Source: Domibacillus enclensis
GTDB taxonomy: Bacteria; Bacillota; Bacilli; Bacillales; Domibacillaceae
Direction of reading: 5' to 3'
Assembly (NCBI RefSeq): GCF_900156125.1
Contig: NZ_FTLX01000002.1
Location: 186,001-250,000, forward strand
Length of the DNA stretch: 64,000 nt
Within the stretch, counting starts at the first letter, position 1; each line of letters opens with the position of its first letter. Position numbers and translations under genes: made by a program. Below, piece after piece: positions 61,501 through 64,000 of the stretch. The notes beneath the pieces are model-generated. The model had not been told where the DNA came from and ran no database searches. It saw only the letters and a program-made list of their open reading frames with translations.

Positions 61501-62822
61501 TGCCGCTTCCGCCATCGGAGGACATTGTGGTAGATATCATTTCGGACGGCAAGCCGCTTGTGCAGACGCCGGTAAAACGAACAACAAACCCGGATGGAAA
61601 AATAACAGACAGTGTGACGTTTACCGCTGAAAAAGCGTCAGAATTTGTCCAAAAACAAGGGGAACGGGCAGGAATAGCTCGAATTGTTATTCCGGATTCA
61701 GAAGATAAAGTAGCAGAAACAACAGTGAACGTACCGTCAGCGGCTCTCGACACATTAAAAACGGCAGGCTCCAGTCTGGAGATGGATACGGTAAATGCAC
61801 GTATTTTAGTGCCATCGGCTTCCATTGCCGCATTTGATCAAAATCTGTATTTCCGTGTTGTCCCGGTAAAAGAAGAAGCGGCGCAGCAGGAAATTGAAGA
61901 GCGGGCCAGGCAGGATGAAGCAACTGGAGGAGCGGTCGTGTCTGTTTTAGGCCGCCCTATGACGATTGAAACGAATATGCAGAATCGGCCGGTCACACTG
62001 ACACTTCCGCTTCCTGTTGAAGCAACAGAGGAAGAGCTGGAAAACTTATCCGTGTTTATCGAGCACAGCAATGGAACGAAGGAAGTTGTGAGCGGAACCG
62101 TCGTAGAATGGAAAAATGGCCAAAAAGCGATTCAATTCAGCGTCAATCACTTTTCGACATTTACGATTCTTTCAATGGAAGCAGCAATGCAAGAAGGCAC
62201 ACACGAAGCCTATATTCATGGCTTTAAAGATGGAACCTTCCGTCCTGATGAAACGGTTACCCGTGCTCAGATCGCGGCAATGATCGTCCGCAATCTGGAG
62301 ATGACGTATAACGGCAAAATATCGTATACCGATACGAAGCAGTCCTTTGCTGTCAAAGAAATCGAAATGGCACGTGAAGCCGGCATCATCCTTGGCTTCT
62401 CGGATGGCACGTTTCGCCCGGATCAAGCGGTCACACGCGGACAGGTCGCGGCGATAACGAGCCGTTTTGTGCAAAACATGTGTGGCAGCAGCTCGGATTC
62501 CGCGCTTTGTGAAACGGGCACCTCTCTTTCCTTCCCTGATGTAGAGAAGGATTACTGGGCAGCGGAGGCAATTCAGCACGCGGCATCGGTCGGTATTATC
62601 AGCGGCTTTGGCAACGGACCCTTCCGGCCGGAACAGCCAATCACCCGTGCGCAGGCAGTGGTCATGCTGAACCGCTTGTTTGAAAGAGGGCCGCTTAACG
62701 GTGTGGAGAAGCCGTCATTTAAGGATGTCCCGACAAGCCACTGGGCATTTGGGCAAGTCGAAGAAGGCGCAACGACACATAGCTACACGATTGATGAGCA
62801 AGGAAATGAATGGGTTCAATAA
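58575..62822 (+). CDS. Large SLH-anchored surface protein with InlB-type repeats
   Basis: A 1415-residue exported protein. Signal peptide 1-28 (SLAASLALVLSLVPSASAS). Residues ~120-400 hold a beta-sandwich-like region (NGSFEESTAGTDQVPGWTV; YLDNIRVISG). Eight Listeria-Bacteroides (InlB B-type) repeats follow, ~409-971, each ~63-77 residues with G-Y/H-TF-x-GW and a final LYAKW. A linker with KPLVQTPVKRT and a mixed region (~975-1200) lead to three SLH domains (~1211-1390: GFKDGTFRPDETVTRAQIAAM; GFSDGTFRPDQAVTRGQVAAI; GFGNGPFRPEQPITRAQAVVM). Probably an adhesin or S-layer-associated protein. AGAGGAATTGAG precedes the ATG. Confidence 0.93.
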   Translation: MNRKLSRGFSLAASLALVLSLVPSASASTTPAVEYVVGEPAVAVAPDAAFSSGKTYTGSHVSFSIGNADAGDTLSMASDEQASIEADKISVVGSKVYIGTGTEAVQIGSVNDTQNGQTGKSLVIDFASPLANGSFEESTAGTDQVPGWTVNKNAVLLGDLAVKTQGRPVISSGSLAPFTVTGQDYSFQSDKAYRTGSQAYEAMEGSLNSTYTTFNSAIEKNGTSNVLRLWFSGRLDSVNPVNGTGQMVYQSAFGPEAWSDSFTAKQGDQISLDWRAANGGDDYEVYGFLYNVETEKYTEILYGRGRTQNWKTSSGEVPEDGTYKFRFVAGSYDATGGKALGASLYLDNIRVISGQHEATDAIIQQVIQKVTFENNRAGAGGTRTLTINAVASDQTASSSTVALNVYDLYKVLYDGNGATSGTAPSDAGKYQTAQKASVLANSDLTKNGHAFTGWNTVADGSGTAYKEDDEMLISSKHVTLYAQWKRNEYNVYFDAAGGTSVEYQTVLYEDQAVKPQNPEKTGYTFSGWFEDSTLTDEWNFVSDSVMDETTLYAKWTANPQTIQFDTDGGSAVSDLTVDYDAKITQPDAPTKAGHTFKGWQFEGSAWDFDKGVVKGDMTLTAKWEINEYTLSFNSNEGSAVENQNVIYNEKGAKPAVPEKTGYTFSGWFTEQSFENKWNFEEMAVVKDTTLYAKWEAIPYEVTFESSGGSSVESATVLYDQLITAPAAPERTGYTFAGWHKGEAAWNFDQDLMTGDVTLHAKWTANSQTIQFDTDGGSAVSDLTVDYDEKITQPADPTKVGHTFKGWLFEGSVWDFEGNIVKGHMTLMADWQINSYSLEFEPNGGSEEAAQTVVYNTHAAKPTDPVKTGYTFGGWFTDEEWENEWSFEENVMTEDTVLKAKWTINSYVVTFHANRGSDVEPATVVYQEKAEKPSNPTRPGYSFVGWYTDEQLRSAYDFEAPVTADTSLYARWSSNAVPLPPSEDIVVDIISDGKPLVQTPVKRTTNPDGKITDSVTFTAEKASEFVQKQGERAGIARIVIPDSEDKVAETTVNVPSAALDTLKTAGSSLEMDTVNARILVPSASIAAFDQNLYFRVVPVKEEAAQQEIEERARQDEATGGAVVSVLGRPMTIETNMQNRPVTLTLPLPVEATEEELENLSVFIEHSNGTKEVVSGTVVEWKNGQKAIQFSVNHFSTFTILSMEAAMQEGTHEAYIHGFKDGTFRPDETVTRAQIAAMIVRNLEMTYNGKISYTDTKQSFAVKEIEMAREAGIILGFSDGTFRPDQAVTRGQVAAITSRFVQNMCGSSSDSALCETGTSLSFPDVEKDYWAAEAIQHAASVGIISGFGNGPFRPEQPITRAQAVVMLNRLFERGPLNGVEKPSFKDVPTSHWAFGQVEEGATTHSYTIDEQGNEWVQ

Positions 62823-62960
62823 AAGCAAAACAGAAGAGGCTGAGGTATAGCAATGAGATTAGCCTTTGAATCCGAACGCGAAGTTCTGCAGAAGCTGCTC
62901 GAACTATTGTTTGCGCAAGCGCAGTCACTGACCGATTTACCATCAAGAAGAGTTCATAAG

Positions 62961-62991
62961 AAAGCCAGACGATGTTCGTTTGGCTTTTTCT
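62961..62991 (+). terminator. Rho-independent terminator after the large SLH gene
   Basis: AAAGCCAGACG (62961-62971) pairs with CGTTTGGCTTT (62977-62987), one wobble, then T-rich sequence. The ~1 kb to 63830 holds this, a repeat array, a second terminator and an AT-rich promoter region. A 75-codon frame at 62853 runs through this terminator and is not called. Confidence 0.85.
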
Positions 62992-63135
62992 TCTATCCAA
63001 AATCTTTTGTCCCAAGCTTTTTCGTGGATTGGAGGATGCATTTTAGCGGAGTATTTAAGATGAGGCTGAATAGTGTTTGAATAAAGAAAAACGCCAAATA
63101 CAGATGGTGGTTGGGTTCTTTTTTCGAACTTGTTT

Positions 63136-63440
63136 GTTGCACGGGCGGAGGTGGGGTTGCACAGTTTTATGGAAAGTTGCACAGGCGGGGGTGGGTTGCA
63201 CAGTTTTGAGGAAAGCCGCACGGACGGGGCGGAGTTGCACGGTTTTGCAGAAAGTTGCACGGGCGGGGCGGGGTTGCACGGTTTTGTGGAAAGTTGCACG
63301 GACGGGGCGGAGTTGCACAGTTTTGAGGAAAGCTGCACGGACGGAGGCGGTTTGCACGGTTTTGTGGAAAGTTGCACGGACGGGACGGAGTTGCACGGTT
63401 TTGCAGAAAGTTGCACGGACGGAGGAGGAACTGCACGGTT
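63136..63440 (+). repeat. 19/20-base periodic array, GTTGCAC family, copy 3 (39-base double unit)
   Basis: Sixteen units with TTGCAC (or CTGCAC/CCGCAC) from 63137 to 63431. Steps alternate 20 and 19. Type A (GTTGCACGGTTTTGnGGAAA, 20 bases) alternates strictly with type B (GTTGCACGGACGGGGCGGA, 19 bases). Since 39 is divisible by 3, all six frames stay open and produce long spurious frames on both strands. It lies between two terminators. Confidence 0.93.
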
Positions 63441-63468
63441 TTGCTTCATAAAATACAACATACTGAAA

Positions 63469-63499
63469 GAAACATATCACACGGATATGTTTCTTTTTT
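63469..63499 (+). terminator. Rho-independent terminator after the repeat array
   Basis: GAAACATATC (63469-63478) pairs with GATATGTTTC (63484-63493) around a 5-base loop, then TTTTTT. Confidence 0.9.
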
Positions 63500-63830
63500 A
63501 TATTCTATAAAAAGGAAGATGCTGTATAGTTTGGTTGTTCCATATCAAACCAGATCATAGGTAGATGGTTGTGATCAACCTGACTGGTAAAAGCATGGGT
63601 TTTTACAATGGTTTAACACGTAACTCTTATATAAATGTATCATTTAATTAAATGGAAAAAAGTTTATAATTCTTTTGGCACGGGTACAATATAATAGATA
63701 TTTTATTATTTTTTAGTATTTTAATAGTGATACGGGTATTAATATGTAGTATAATATGGAATATCGTATAGTATTTCATGAGAAAAACAGATAATTTAGC
63801 GGAAATTGTCTTGGGAGGGAATAGGACGTT

Positions 63831-64000
63831 GTGAACGATGTGTTTGATGAAAAAAAAGCAATTGAAATTCGGCTGCGCCAGGTGAAGGAAACGGAAAGAC
63901 GGTTACTAAATGAATTAAAAGCGGAACGGGAGGCTCTTCTGAAAAGGCTGGAGGATCTGGAGAATTCGGTCGGACGAAAACCGGAGCTGCCTACGAAAAC
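63831..64000 (+). CDS. Coiled-coil protein of unknown function, 3' partial
   Basis: An open frame from GTG 63831 that runs off the window end. The visible 56 residues (MNDVFDEKKAIEIRLRQVKE, RRLLNELKAEREALLKRLEDLEN) are highly charged and form an obvious coiled coil with a heptad pattern. TTGGGAGGGA lies 10 bases upstream and AGGA 4 bases upstream. The preceding ~330 bases are AT-rich with several TATAAT-like boxes (for example 63750-63755). No family can be named from this fragment. Confidence 0.6.
   Translation, partial: MNDVFDEKKAIEIRLRQVKETERRLLNELKAEREALLKRLEDLENSVGRKPELPTK

Noticed and set aside
62853-63080. 75-codon open frame after the large SLH gene
   Set aside because: It runs through the terminator hairpin at 62961-62991, and its second half translates hairpin and intergenic sequence. 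The first ~35 codons could be a remnant, but support is too weak.
62943-63560. Five overlapping open frames on both strands (for example 63077-63451 +, 63055-63480 -)
   Set aside because: They are produced by the 39-base repeat, which keeps every frame open. No ribosome binding sites fit, and the residues only mirror the repeat.

Overview
The window looks like a chromosomal segment of a low-to-mid GC, Gram-positive, spore-former-type bacterium of the Bacillaceae/Planococcaceae. The grounds are strong AGGAGG-type ribosome binding sites, frequent TTG and GTG starts, SLH-anchored surface proteins, a Bacillus-style split tyrosine-kinase module, CcpA-type cre boxes, a ManR/ManP system and YesLMN/Lpl-type sugar uptake genes. 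The genus cannot be fixed from the sequence alone. Almost everything is on the + strand. I see no rRNA, tRNA, CRISPR array, transposase or prophage.

Layout. (1) 1-2675: the end of an SLH surface protein, then a TetR regulator on the - strand. (2) 3047-21151: an exopolysaccharide/capsule locus. It has a chain-length adaptor, tyrosine kinase and PHP phosphatase, GalU, an initiating sugar-phosphate transferase, GDP-fucose synthesis (Fcl, Gmd), an AT-rich central cassette (five glycosyltransferase-type genes including the neighbours, a Wzx flippase and a Wzy polymerase), then a WcaF-like acetyltransferase, a WcaI-like glycosyltransferase, UDP-glucose dehydrogenase and ManC. Together they predict a Wzx/Wzy-dependent polymer containing L-fucose and probably glucuronic acid. 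(3) 21249-22904: two genes of unknown function. (4) 22961-37018: mannoside use. A GntR/LacI regulator faces an ABC importer, a GH38 alpha-mannosidase and a ROK sugar kinase, followed by ManR, a mannose-type PTS EIIBCA, mannose-6-phosphate isomerase and a VOC protein. (5) 37083-37402: two tandem paralogous 39-residue membrane peptides. (6) 37880-39337: an isolated flagellin whose variable region is replaced by a von Willebrand factor A domain with a complete MIDAS motif. (7) 39769-41717: a MacB-type ABC transporter, bracketed by 20-base periodic repeat arrays. (8) 42158-51812: a xylo-oligosaccharide system with DUF624 protein, YesN/YesM two-component system, lipoprotein receptor, two permeases, intracellular GH10 xylanase and an unknown lipoprotein. 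(9) 52137-56689: a PP2C-like phosphatase, a Gfo/Idh/MocA oxidoreductase, an AraC regulator and a GH4 glycosidase. (10) 56781-58308: a cyclic di-GMP-I riboswitch in front of a 116-residue protein and a KAS III-like protein lacking two of the three catalytic residues. (11) 58575-62822: a 1415-residue SLH protein with eight InlB-type repeats. (12) the start of an unknown coiled-coil gene at 63831.

The signals I rate highest are the vWA-domain flagellin, the riboswitch-controlled pair with a degenerate KAS III, and six intergenic arrays of 19-21 base units (three sequence families). Every one of these arrays lies next to a predicted rho-independent terminator. Smaller points are a probable ATT start codon for the WcaF-like gene, a three-codon micro-ORF coupled to a permease start, and hairpins after both solute-binding-protein genes.
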